Shown here: positions 15,608 to 22,872 of the stretch, in pieces | How the letters are laid out: every line of letters starts with the position of its first letter | Position numbering within the stretch: position 1 is the first letter of the stretch | NCBI GenBank assembly: GCA_019635435.1 | Contig: JAHBZM010000002.1 | Location: 1 to 23,949 of the forward strand | Source of the DNA: Ramlibacter sp. | Lineage (GTDB): Bacteria; Pseudomonadota; Gammaproteobacteria; Burkholderiales; Burkholderiaceae_C | Direction: 5' to 3' | Length of the DNA: 23,949 nt | The notes under the pieces: model-generated | The model's database searches: none | Told to the model about the DNA's origin: nothing | The model's input: the letters and a program-made list of their open reading frames with translations, nothing else | Translations under genes and position numbers: made by a program

Positions 15608-16875
15608 CGCCGGCGCTGCCCTTCCTGCGCTGGCTGCCGCAGTGGCGGCAGAAGGACGTGCTGCGGGCGGACCTGCTGGCCGGCCTGACCGGGGCCATCG
15701 TGGTGCTGCCCCAGGGCGTGGCCTTCGCCACGCTGGCGGGCATGCCGCCCGCCTACGGCCTCTATGCGGCGATGATGCCGTGCGTGATCGCCGCGCTGTT
15801 CGGCAGCAGCCGCCTGATGGTGACGGGGCCGGCCAATGCCATCTCGCTCACCACCATGGCGCTGGTGGCACCGCTGGCGGCGGTGGGCAGTTCGCAGTAC
15901 GTGGGCCTGGTGCTCACGCTCACGTTCGTGGTGGGGGCGCTGCAGTTGCTGCTGGGGATGGCGCGCGTCGGCAAGTGGGTTGAGCTGGTGCCGCATGCGG
16001 TGATCGCCGGCTTCACCGCCGGCGCCGCCGTGCTGATCGTCAACAGCCAGGTCGGCACGCTGCTCGGACTCGACCTGCCGCGCGGGCTATCGGTGGCGCA
16101 GACGCTGCGGGCGGTATTCACGACCGGGCAGTCCATCCAGGCGCTACCGGTGATCGCCGCCATGGCCACCATCCTGATCAATTTGGCGGCGCTGCGGCAC
16201 AGCCGCTGGATACCGCCGATTTTGATGGCAGTGATCGGCGGCACCGCCATCACCTGGCTCGCCGCCGGCCTGCTGGGCGCGCAGCCGGCCACCGTGGAGG
16301 CGCTGCCGGGGGCGCTGCCGCCGCTGTCGCTGCCCGACTTGCGCCAGGTGCCGAACCTGGTGCTGCCGGCGCTGGTGATGACGCTGCTGGCGGTGACCGA
16401 GGCGATGGCGATCGCCAAGGCGTTCGCGCGGCGCGCCAACGAGCCTTTCGACGGCAACCAGGAACTGGTCGGCCAGGGGCTGGCCAACCTGACCGGCTCC
16501 TTCTTCTCATCGTATCCAGCCAGCGGTTCATTCAACCGCTCCGGCGTGAACGTGGCGGCCGGCGCCCGCACGCCGCTGGCGGCGGTCAGCGCCGCCGTGC
16601 TGCTGATCGTGATCCTGTCCTTTGTCGCGCCCTGGGCGCGCTGGCTTCCGCTGGCGGTAATCGGGGGGCTGCTGGTGGTCGTGGCGTGGGGGCTGGTGAA
16701 CCCGCGCGAGATCCGGCACCTATGGAAGCATGAGCCGGTCGACCGGCTGCCGATGGTCGTGACCTTCGCCGGGACGGTGACGCTGTCGCTGGAGTGGGCG
16801 ATCCTCCTCGGACTGGCGACGGCCTGGGTGTCGCGGCGGCTGGCGGGCCCGGAGACGGGGAGTGGGAGCTTGTAG
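15604..16875 (+). CDS. SulP-family anion permease lacking the STAS domain
   Basis: A 423-residue inorganic anion transporter of the SulP/SLC26 family. The signature VVLPQGVAFATLAGMPPAYGLY is at residues 33-54, GPANAISL at 75-82, and NLTGSFFSSYPASGSFNRSG in the later half. The membrane domain appears complete, but the protein stops just after the last helix (LEWAILLGLATAWVSRR). The usual cytoplasmic STAS domain is therefore missing; full-length members are about 550 residues. Translation starts at a GTG overlapping the soeC stop. Coupling to soeABC suggests it moves sulfate or sulfite for the dehydrogenase. Transport direction cannot be told from sequence. Confidence 0.9.
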   Translation: MTPALPFLRWLPQWRQKDVLRADLLAGLTGAIVVLPQGVAFATLAGMPPAYGLYAAMMPCVIAALFGSSRLMVTGPANAISLTTMALVAPLAAVGSSQYVGLVLTLTFVVGALQLLLGMARVGKWVELVPHAVIAGFTAGAAVLIVNSQVGTLLGLDLPRGLSVAQTLRAVFTTGQSIQALPVIAAMATILINLAALRHSRWIPPILMAVIGGTAITWLAAGLLGAQPATVEALPGALPPLSLPDLRQVPNLVLPALVMTLLAVTEAMAIAKAFARRANEPFDGNQELVGQGLANLTGSFFSSYPASGSFNRSGVNVAAGARTPLAAVSAAVLLIVILSFVAPWARWLPLAVIGGLLVVVAWGLVNPREIRHLWKHEPVDRLPMVVTFAGTVTLSLEWAILLGLATAWVSRRLAGPETGSGSL

Positions 16876-17005
16876 GGGGGAGGCAACTCGGCCGCGGACC
16901 ACGTACTTCACGGTCGCCGGCAGGAGCTGCTTGATTCCCGCAGCCCGGCGTCCCGCATCGCATGGCCCTGCGGCTTATCCAGTACCGCGTCCGGCAGTAA
17001 ACGCT

Positions 17006-17030
17006 GAACAGCCCGACCGGGGCTTTGTTC
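17006..17030 (+). terminator. Candidate transcription terminator after the soe-sulP operon
   Basis: GAACAGCCC at 17006-17014 can pair with GGGCTTTGTTC ending at 17030, with a short loop and a two-base bulge; the T-rich arm is imperfect. It lies 130 bases past the permease stop. A second hairpin follows at 17044-17071 (CGGTTTT and AAAACCG arms). The rest of 16876-17168 shows no gene. Confidence 0.35.
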
Positions 17031-17168
17031 ATCTAGACGCGTCCGGTTTTGCGATTTACCGGCTAAAACCGAGGCGCGGTCTGTAGCTGGAGAGCACCAC
17101 CAGCAACCGTGAAATTGCCGCGCGCAACGAGATGCGCGTCAGATGCAACTTCGGCCAACGAGAGCACC

Positions 17169-17517
17169 GGCGTGGTTCACCCGCACGCTGTCGCTGCGCC
17201 GCGATGCGCGGCTCAAGCCCAAGTCCACCACGCAGACCGCCACAGGCATCCAATGCGGCGCGGGTGGTGCAGAAGTCGATGGGCATGACTGGTGGCTCGT
17301 TCAACACGCGCGAGTTCTTCCACGGCGCCTCGGCCCCCGCAGTGCGCATGGCTCGGGTGGGCTTCCAGGGCTGCCCGCCTGGGCGCTGCTGTCCGGCTCG
17401 GCGCTGGCTTGGCTGCTGGCGCTGGCCTCGCAGGCGGCCGGCCTGCTGGCCGAGCGCTGGTTCTTCTTCGCCCAGGCGCGCAATCCGCAGAACATCTACT
17501 ACCAGAGCGTGTCGTGA
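17169..17517 (+). pseudogene. Truncated, frameshifted soeC 3' copy (copy 2)
   Basis: This segment repeats the last third of soeC, from the WFTRTLSLRR region to the stop. Near GIQ an extra C (GGCATCCAATGCG versus GGCATCAATGCG in copy 3) breaks the frame. About 24 bases of the next-to-last helix are missing (TTCCAGGGCTGCCCGCC versus the longer form in copies 1 and 3). After that the frame of GSALAWLLALASQAAGLLAE to YYQSVS is restored. The 5' two thirds of soeC are absent, so it cannot make an anchor protein. Confidence 0.85.
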
Positions 17518-17590
17518 CCTGCTGCCCTTCGGGCGCTGGCTACCGCATTGGCAACGGAAGGACGTGCTGCAGGCCGACCTGCTGGCCGCC
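17514..17590 (+). pseudogene. sulP 5' fragment (copy 2)
   Basis: Directly after soeC copy 2, the sequence GTGACC...CTGCTGGCCGCC matches the start of the SulP gene at 15604. One frame reads LLPFGRWLPHWQRKDVLQADLLA against LPFLRWLPQWRQKDVLRADLLA in the intact gene. A 3-base loss near the start and an abrupt end after LLAA leave about 25 codons. From 17591 to the hemerythrin gene at 17802 I see nothing recognisable. Confidence 0.8.
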
Positions 17591-17801
17591 CGTCAGATCA
17601 CAGCAACCCTTAGCCTGTGCATGCACGCTGCGGCAGTTCTGCAGCAACATAAGATTCCCGTGGATCTGAGGTGCCGCGTGTCCGGTCCACTTGCTGCTTG
17701 CGATAGTCAGCGGCCAAGAAAGGAACCCGGCTCTTGCCACCGTACCCGTTCTTCCCAAGCAGGCTGGCCGCCGAAGGAATTCGCGCCGCGGGCGCGCGAG
17801 C

Positions 17802-18236
17802 TCAGGCCTTTGGGCGGCGGCTGATCTGAACGGGCGCTCCGCCGAAGCGCTGCTTCGAACGATAGGTTGCAACGCCGGCATCCATCTCCTGGACGTGGTG
17901 CGGCAGCCAATCGAGCAGTTCCACGGATAGGCTCTGCACCACCCGCTGCTTCATTTCGGGCGGATGGGCGGCGCCGACCAGCACCTCCCGGACTTCATCG
18001 AAGGACTTCAGCACGTTGGCATGTTCGTCCAAGTGGCACTTCGAGTTGCCATCCTTCATGTCGCGCAGGTGCTCGTCCTCCATGGCGAAGTGCTGCGCCG
18101 CGTGCGCGCGCAATGCGTCGAGGGCAGGCACCATGTCGTCCGCGGATGCGCCCAGCAGGCGCGTGATGAGCGCGTGCAACTCTTCGTGGTCGCGGTCAAG
18201 GGTTTCCTCTCCCAGCTTGAGTTCGGATTTGTCCAT
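17802..18236 (-). CDS. Bacteriohemerythrin (hemerythrin-domain protein)
   Basis: A 144-residue single-domain hemerythrin, which binds O2 or possibly NO at a di-iron site. Probable iron ligands are H17 (DRDH), H49 and E53 (QHF-xx-E), H68 and H72 (CHLDEH), H114 and D119 (W110-xxx-H114-xxxx-D119). All canonical positions are filled. I chose ATG 18236 because the domain begins at once after it; the upstream in-frame extension to 18443 is Arg/Pro-rich and not family-like. It lies between the two truncated soeC-sulP copies, on the opposite strand. Roles in oxygen sensing or delivery are known for the family; the role here is not shown. Confidence 0.9.
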   Translation of the reverse strand: MDKSELKLGEETLDRDHEELHALITRLLGASADDMVPALDALRAHAAQHFAMEDEHLRDMKDGNSKCHLDEHANVLKSFDEVREVLVGAAHPPEMKQRVVQSLSVELLDWLPHHVQEMDAGVATYRSKQRFGGAPVQISRRPKA

Positions 18237-18555
18237 AGCGTAATTGGACCACGAGTCGTGCCGGGCTGCCTCAGCCGCAGCTCGTCGCAGCCGAGGCAAG
18301 CCATGCGGAGCTCCTGCAGTGCGGCTGGCGAACTGCACTCGTCCTAGCAGCGGTTCCCGCGCGATTCCCTTTGAGCTTTCAAAAGGGGGCGCTCGTCCGT
18401 GGCGAGCTGCTGGAGGGCACGGGCCGGGAACGGTCCGTATCAATAGAGGCTACAGGCACACGCCATCCGAGTCTTCCTGCGCTGCGGCCGGGATCGAGTG
18501 TGAAGGAGGTTTGCACTCGAACGTGCACTTGAGAGCTGGTCACCACTGCCGGCCT
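18237..18555. other. Intergenic region upstream of the hemerythrin gene
   Basis: About 320 bases with no supportable gene. It contains an imperfect dyad at 18367-18387 (CCCTTTGA, GCTT, TCAAAAGGG) that could be a regulatory site or a hairpin. The right edge is the breakpoint where soeC copy 3 begins. Confidence 0.4.
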
Positions 18556-18877
18556 GAAGTCCACCACGCAGACCGCCACCGGCATCAATGCGGCGCGGGT
18601 GGTGCAGAAGTCGATGGGCATGACCGGCGGCTCGTTCAAAACGCGCGAGTTCTTCCACGGCGCCTCGGCCCGCGCAGTGCGCATGGCCCGGGTGGGCTTC
18701 CAGGTGCTGGGCTTCGGGCTTCCCCTCCTGCTGCTCGCCTGGGCGCTGCTGTCGGGCTCGGCGCTGGCCTGGCTGCTGGCGCTGGCCTCGCAGGCGGCCG
18801 GCCTGCTGGCCGAGCGCTGGTTCTTCTTCGCCCAGGCGCGCCATCCGCAGAACATCTACTACCAGGCCGTGTCGTGA
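18556..18877 (+). pseudogene. Truncated soeC 3' copy (copy 3)
   Basis: This segment encodes the soeC C-terminus in one unbroken frame, from KSTTQTATGINAARVV to ARHPQNIYYQAVS and stop. An in-frame TGA at 18530 precedes it, and no good start codon or ribosome site is present. It would be a membrane tail of about 90-105 residues with two helices if translated from GTG 18599. Relative to the intact gene it has many third-position changes shared with copy 2. It is most simply a leftover of a second soeC. Confidence 0.87.
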
Positions 18878-18909
18878 CGCCGGCGCTGCCCTTCGTGCGC
18901 TGGCTGAAA
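18874..18909 (+). pseudogene. sulP 5' fragment (copy 3)
   Basis: The GTGA overlap is preserved after soeC copy 3, and the frame reads MTPALPFVRWL, matching MTPALPFLRWL of the intact permease. Similarity then ends abruptly at the start of the MarR gene, so only about 11 codons remain. Confidence 0.8.
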
Positions 18910-18910
18910 C

Positions 18911-19435
18911 GTGCGCGAAAATCCCCCTGTGAGCATCCCACCCTCGCGCCCGGCGCCTGTCGGCGCACAAGGCAAGCCAACTCTGAAGGACCCGCAGGAA
19001 ATCGAGGATTTCCTGCTGTACCGGCTTTTTCGTATCACGCACGTCGGCCTGCGTGGGACGGACGACATGTACAAGCGGGAACTCGGAATCTCCCGCCGCG
19101 AATGGAGGCTCCTGGCGTACCTCGCCCGCACGCCGGATGCGAGCCTGAAGGCCCTGGCGGCGGACGCGGGCATCGACGTGGTCGTGGCGAGCCGGACCGT
19201 CGCCGACATGCATTCGCGTGGGCTGGTGGACAAGCGACGCTCCCCGGGCAACAAACGCCTGGTGTGCCTGCGCCTGACCGACGACGGTGTCCAGATCCAC
19301 GGCAAAGCCAAGCTGATGGCTGCGGCTTACAACCGTGAGCTCGCAGAGTGCCTGACCCACGACGAGGCGTCATTCCTCTTCGAACTGCTGACGAAGCTGG
19401 AGCGGCAGGCAGCTCTTCTCACTCGCGACAGGTAG
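18911..19435 (+). CDS. MarR-family transcriptional regulator (second)
   Basis: A 174-residue winged-helix protein. The DNA-binding part includes ISRREWRLLAYLARTPDASL (60-79), the recognition helix region DVVVASRTVADMHSRGLVDK (89-108), and the wing SPGNKRLVCLRLTDDGVQIH (111-130). The protein lies 26 bases from the end of the convergent minus-strand Rieske gene and probably regulates the Bug/Rieske operon or the TauD gene. A MarR-like operator lies in that divergent promoter at 21827-21841. The start is uncertain: GTG 18911 or GTG 18929, neither with a good ribosome site. The 5' end abuts the sulP fragment, so the original promoter may have been replaced. Confidence 0.87.
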   Translation: MRENPPVSIPPSRPAPVGAQGKPTLKDPQEIEDFLLYRLFRITHVGLRGTDDMYKRELGISRREWRLLAYLARTPDASLKALAADAGIDVVVASRTVADMHSRGLVDKRRSPGNKRLVCLRLTDDGVQIHGKAKLMAAAYNRELAECLTHDEASFLFELLTKLERQAALLTRDR

Positions 19436-19461
19436 CCTTGGGCCCGTGTCCCCCAAGTGCG

Positions 19462-20709
19462 TCAGAGGCTTGAACGCACTTCGTCGAACGTCATGCGGCG
19501 CGGTCTGGTGACCGCAAATGCATAGCCGCCGAACAACTCAGGGCGGCTGGCGGACGGCGGCAACTGCCGCTCGCTTTGATGGCTGCGCACCGCCTCCAGC
19601 AGCATACGGCGGCATTGCGCGATGGGCATGTCGGAAGGCATCAGCTTCTCGCGGGAGCGATCATGCACGCGTCCCTGGCTCTCCTGCACCGCCAGATCTT
19701 GCAGCTGCGCGCTGCGAATACCGGTGAAGGACGCACGCCGCTGCAAAGCACGGTCCTGCAGGTAATCGTTCTCGCGCGACCCGCGCGGAAGGTAGGAACC
19801 GGGCACCAGCGGTGCATAGTCCTCGCCGACATCCCTGTAGCTATCCAGTTCGGCAGCGGTCAGCGGCCGGTCCTGGTGCCAGCGAATCCGGTACCACCAG
19901 CAGTTCTCGTCGTTGATCGGGATGAACAGGTTGATGCGGCTCACGTTGCCCGGCGCCGTGGGCACGATCACGAAGCACGGCAACAGCCACCGCGCGACAC
20001 GCCAGTACGCGTTCTCCGCACCGGCGTCACGGCGCGCGCCGATTTGCAAACCGTAGTCGGTGCGCTCGGCGAACAGCGTTGGACGTCCGTCCTCGTCCGA
20101 ATAACGGATCATGTCGCCGATGCCGAATACGTCGGAGCTGGTCTCCCCTTCCTTGTGCAGGAAGGAGATGTGCGAGTAGTCGATGCTGCCTTCGAGCGCC
20201 TGCAGGTAGTTGCAGCGCATCAGGCACTTGGAGACATACGTGTGCTCGCCAGGAACCACAGTGAACGCCATGGCCGGGGGCAGCGCATGCGGCTCGCCTT
20301 TTCCCATCCATGCCCATACGATGCCGCCCCGCTCCTGCGTCGGGTAAGCCGTGGTGGAGAGTCGTTGCATCTGCGCCGGGGTGCAGCTGTCGGTCGGGAC
20401 ATCCACGCACCTTCCGCCGGCATCGAACTTCCAGCCGTGGTAGATGCAGCGCAGGCCCCCCGCCTCGTTGCGGCCGAAGTAAAGCTCCGCCCTGCGATGC
20501 GGGCAAAAGGCGTCGAGTAGGCCGACCCGCCCGCTGCTGTCGCGAAACGCGACGAGATCCTCGCCAAGCAGCCGCACGCGCGCTGGGGGGGCGTCAGGCG
20601 CCGGCAGCTCCTTGGAGAGCAGCGCGGGCATCCAGAACTCCCGCATCAGTTCGCCCATGGCCGTGCCCGCGTCAGTCCGCGTGAGCAGGTCGTTCTCTTC
20701 CGCTTTCAT
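19462..20709 (-). CDS. Rieske non-heme iron oxygenase, large subunit (phthalate 4,5-dioxygenase type, paralog)
   Basis: A 415-residue oxygenase. Rieske ligands are C69-x-H71 and C88-x2-H91; the iron site is D177-x2-H180-x4-H185. It parallels the first gene of the window almost throughout. Shared blocks include VAFRDSSG, GLLDA-x-CPHR, GGLRC-x-YHGWKF, ALEGSID, INDENCWWYRIR and SAQLQDLAVQESQG. The start ATG 20709 has an AGGGGGA ribosome site about 6 bases upstream; an extension to 20781 would overlap the Bug gene and is unlikely. It is the second gene of an operon with the Bug receptor (29 bases apart). No dedicated reductase is adjacent. The substrate may be related to, but different from, that of the paralog. 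Confidence 0.9.
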   Translation of the reverse strand: MKAEENDLLTRTDAGTAMGELMREFWMPALLSKELPAPDAPPARVRLLGEDLVAFRDSSGRVGLLDAFCPHRRAELYFGRNEAGGLRCIYHGWKFDAGGRCVDVPTDSCTPAQMQRLSTTAYPTQERGGIVWAWMGKGEPHALPPAMAFTVVPGEHTYVSKCLMRCNYLQALEGSIDYSHISFLHKEGETSSDVFGIGDMIRYSDEDGRPTLFAERTDYGLQIGARRDAGAENAYWRVARWLLPCFVIVPTAPGNVSRINLFIPINDENCWWYRIRWHQDRPLTAAELDSYRDVGEDYAPLVPGSYLPRGSRENDYLQDRALQRRASFTGIRSAQLQDLAVQESQGRVHDRSREKLMPSDMPIAQCRRMLLEAVRSHQSERQLPPSASRPELFGGYAFAVTRPRRMTFDEVRSSL

Positions 20710-20738
20710 CGTTTTCCCCCTCGGGCGCGACGCCGCGT

Positions 20739-21719
20739 TCATTCCTTGTCGATCTTGATTTTCTTCAGCGCTTGTTCCCAACGAACCGTTTGCTGCTTGA
20801 GCATGGTGTCCACCTGCTCCGGGGTGCTCCGGTCGGAGATCATGGCGCCGGCTTGCGCGAGACGATCGCGCACGCCTGGATCCGCGAGTGCCTTCGTGAA
20901 TTCCTCATTCAGCCGCTGCCGAACGGCTGCTGGCGTCTTCGACGGCGCGACGAGAGCGTACCAAGACACGACCTGCGCATCGGGGAAACCCGCTTCGGCG
21001 AAGGTGGGCACGTCGGGCAGATCTTTCACGCGGGTCGGCGAAGCAACCGCTAGGGCGCGCAGCGATCCGCTCGCGACGTGGCCGCGGGCGACGGACATGG
21101 GGGACATGGCGAACGCGAGGCGCCCCGTCAGAAGATCGGGCATGCCCGGCGGCACGCCCTTGTACGCAATGGGCTGCAGTTCGATGCCAGAACTCAGCCT
21201 TAGCATCTCGGTGTTGAGGTGCATCGAGGTTCCAACGCCGGGCATCAGGTAGTTCAGCTGCCCCGGCCGCTGCTTCGCGTACTCCACGAACTCCTTTAGC
21301 GTCCGCACCGGCAGCGATGCGGGCACCAGCGCCACCACCGGCGCGTTCACGAGTTCCACGATGCCGCTGAAATCGTCGGCCGGATGCCAGGTGCTCTTGC
21401 CGGCCGTCAGTCCGGGATTGGTGACGTGGCTAAGCGTAGCCAGCAGCAGCGTGTAGCCGTCGGCCGGACTGCGTGCGACGTGGGCAGCGCCGATCGATCC
21501 GCCCGCGCCCGGACGCGCTTCGACCACCACCGGCACTCCCCAGTTGGCGCTGACCTTCTCCGCAATGATCCGCGTGAGCACGTCGGGCGAACCGCCTGCG
21601 GGGAACGGGACGACGATCGTCACCGCCCGTGCGGGGTAAGCCTGCGGCAATGCCGGCGTTCCGAAAACCATGGCCAGCGACGCCATGAGCAGCGTACCGA
21701 GCATCCTGCGATTCGTCAT
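20739..21719 (-). CDS. Bug-family periplasmic substrate-binding receptor (third copy)
   Basis: A 326-residue Bug/TctC receptor. ATG 21719 is preceded by AGGAG at 8 bases and followed by a signal peptide ending near ALPQA (about residue 26). Family features are YPARAVTIVVPFPAGGSPD, EARPGAGGSIGAAHVARSPADG, PIAYKGVPPGMPDLL and DVPTFAEAGFPDAQ. The 3' neighbour on the same strand is the Rieske oxygenase, giving a receptor-oxygenase operon. It is divergent from the TauD/TfdA gene, and the 169-base gap holds a perfect dyad operator. Transporter membrane subunits are absent from the window. Confidence 0.92.
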   Translation of the reverse strand: MTNRRMLGTLLMASLAMVFGTPALPQAYPARAVTIVVPFPAGGSPDVLTRIIAEKVSANWGVPVVVEARPGAGGSIGAAHVARSPADGYTLLLATLSHVTNPGLTAGKSTWHPADDFSGIVELVNAPVVALVPASLPVRTLKEFVEYAKQRPGQLNYLMPGVGTSMHLNTEMLRLSSGIELQPIAYKGVPPGMPDLLTGRLAFAMSPMSVARGHVASGSLRALAVASPTRVKDLPDVPTFAEAGFPDAQVVSWYALVAPSKTPAAVRQRLNEEFTKALADPGVRDRLAQAGAMISDRSTPEQVDTMLKQQTVRWEQALKKIKIDKE

Positions 21720-21826
21720 CGAGTGTCTCCTGTGGGAAAGCCTGTTGGCAGAGTATATGCTCCAAGCGGCCACGTCGGTGGCGGGACACTTGACGAGCAC
21801 AATCGTTTTCCGCTGCGGAGGTGACG

Positions 21827-21841
21827 ATTGACTTGGTCAAT
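21827..21841. promoter_or_regulatory. MarR-type operator candidate ATTGAC-TTG-GTCAAT
   Basis: A perfect 6-base inverted repeat with a 3-base centre lies in the divergent region between the Bug receptor and the TauD-type gene. ATTGA...TCAAT dyads are common MarR-family operators (for example those of hydroxycinnamate regulators). The MarR gene at 18911-19435 is the nearest candidate partner. Confidence 0.45.
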
Positions 21842-21888
21842 GGGAAGAGCCGAACGTAGCATCCGCCCACTTCCGCATCGGACACGAC

Positions 21889-22851
21889 ATGACCCAGACA
21901 GACAACAGCGCCATCGTTGCCACGCCCCTGAACGGGCACATCGGGGCCGAGATCTCTAACATTGACTTGGGCCGGCCCCTGGCGCAAGCCGATTTCGACG
22001 CGCTGCAGGCAGCACTCGCGCGCTACGAGGTGCTCGTCTTTCGCGACCAAGACATTTCGCTCGAAGCCCAGATCGCGTTCGCGAAGCGGTTCGGCAACCT
22101 GTCCACGCATCCGTTCGCGACGAACCTGCCCGACGTGCCGGAGGTGATCGAGTTCGACAACTCCGGCCGCAACCCCGCCGGGCCGACCGACTCGTGGCAT
22201 TCGGACGAGACATTCCGCGCCCGCCCGCCAATGGCCACCATCCTGCGGGCTAAGGTCGTGCCACCCTATGGCGGCGAGACGGTGTTCGCCAGCATGACGG
22301 CCGCTTACGACGGCCTGAGCGAGCCCATGAAGGTGTACGTCCACCGGCTGCGGGCGCGGCACGACTTCAAGCCCTGGCGCCACATGTTCGCGGGCTCCAA
22401 GGCTGCGCGCATGAAGCTCATCGAGCTGGAGGACGAATTTCCAAACCCCATGCACCCGATCGTGCGCATCCACCCGGTGACCGGACGTCGCGTGCTATTC
22501 GTGAATCCGCAGTTCACTGTCGGCATTGAGGGGCTAAAGGAAGACGAGGGCCAGACCATCCTGAACTTTCTGTACCGCCAGGCGATGGTCCCCGACTACC
22601 AGCTGCGCTTGAAATGGAGGCCGCACACCATCGTGATGTGGGACAACCGGTCCACCCAGCACTACGCGCCGCACGACTACTATCCGCACCGCCGCAACAT
22701 GGCGCGGCTTACCGTCGAAGGCGGCCCCGTGGATGGCCCAGTCGGCGATTACGAGCCTCAGCCGGAGAACCCGCTGAAGCTGGCACAGCCGCCGTCGCGG
22801 GAAACCGACGAGAAGAAGATGCTGCGACCGTTCGAGCGCGCGATGATGTGA
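21889..22851 (+). CDS. TauD/TfdA-family alpha-ketoglutarate-dependent dioxygenase
   Basis: A 320-residue non-heme Fe(II)/2-oxoglutarate dioxygenase. Iron ligands are H104 and D106 (WHSDETF) and H258 (TQHYA). The 2-oxoglutarate-binding arginines fit R269 and R273 in RRNMARLTVEG. IVRIHPVTGRRVLFVN is the usual central strand. Members cleave sulfonates (taurine), aryloxyacetates, sulfate esters or other substrates, and the substrate here is open. The nearby sulfite-oxidation genes make a sulfonate plausible because TauD releases sulfite. The Bug receptor and Rieske gene in the divergent operon equally suggest an aromatic or aryloxy acid. No strong ribosome site is visible upstream of ATG 21889. 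Confidence 0.9.
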   Translation: MTQTDNSAIVATPLNGHIGAEISNIDLGRPLAQADFDALQAALARYEVLVFRDQDISLEAQIAFAKRFGNLSTHPFATNLPDVPEVIEFDNSGRNPAGPTDSWHSDETFRARPPMATILRAKVVPPYGGETVFASMTAAYDGLSEPMKVYVHRLRARHDFKPWRHMFAGSKAARMKLIELEDEFPNPMHPIVRIHPVTGRRVLFVNPQFTVGIEGLKEDEGQTILNFLYRQAMVPDYQLRLKWRPHTIVMWDNRSTQHYAPHDYYPHRRNMARLTVEGGPVDGPVGDYEPQPENPLKLAQPPSRETDEKKMLRPFERAMM

Positions 22852-22872
22852 GCCTGCACGCAAGAAGCCCGC

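Noticed and set aside
18599..18877. soeC copy 3 as a small functional membrane protein
   Set aside because: It is an exact tail of soeC without ribosome site, and its only starts are internal GTG codons; a remnant is simpler.
21889..22851. Naming the dioxygenase tauD (taurine dioxygenase)
   Set aside because: Catalytic residues show only the TauD/TfdA family; no tauABC transporter is adjacent, so substrate-level naming is not supported.
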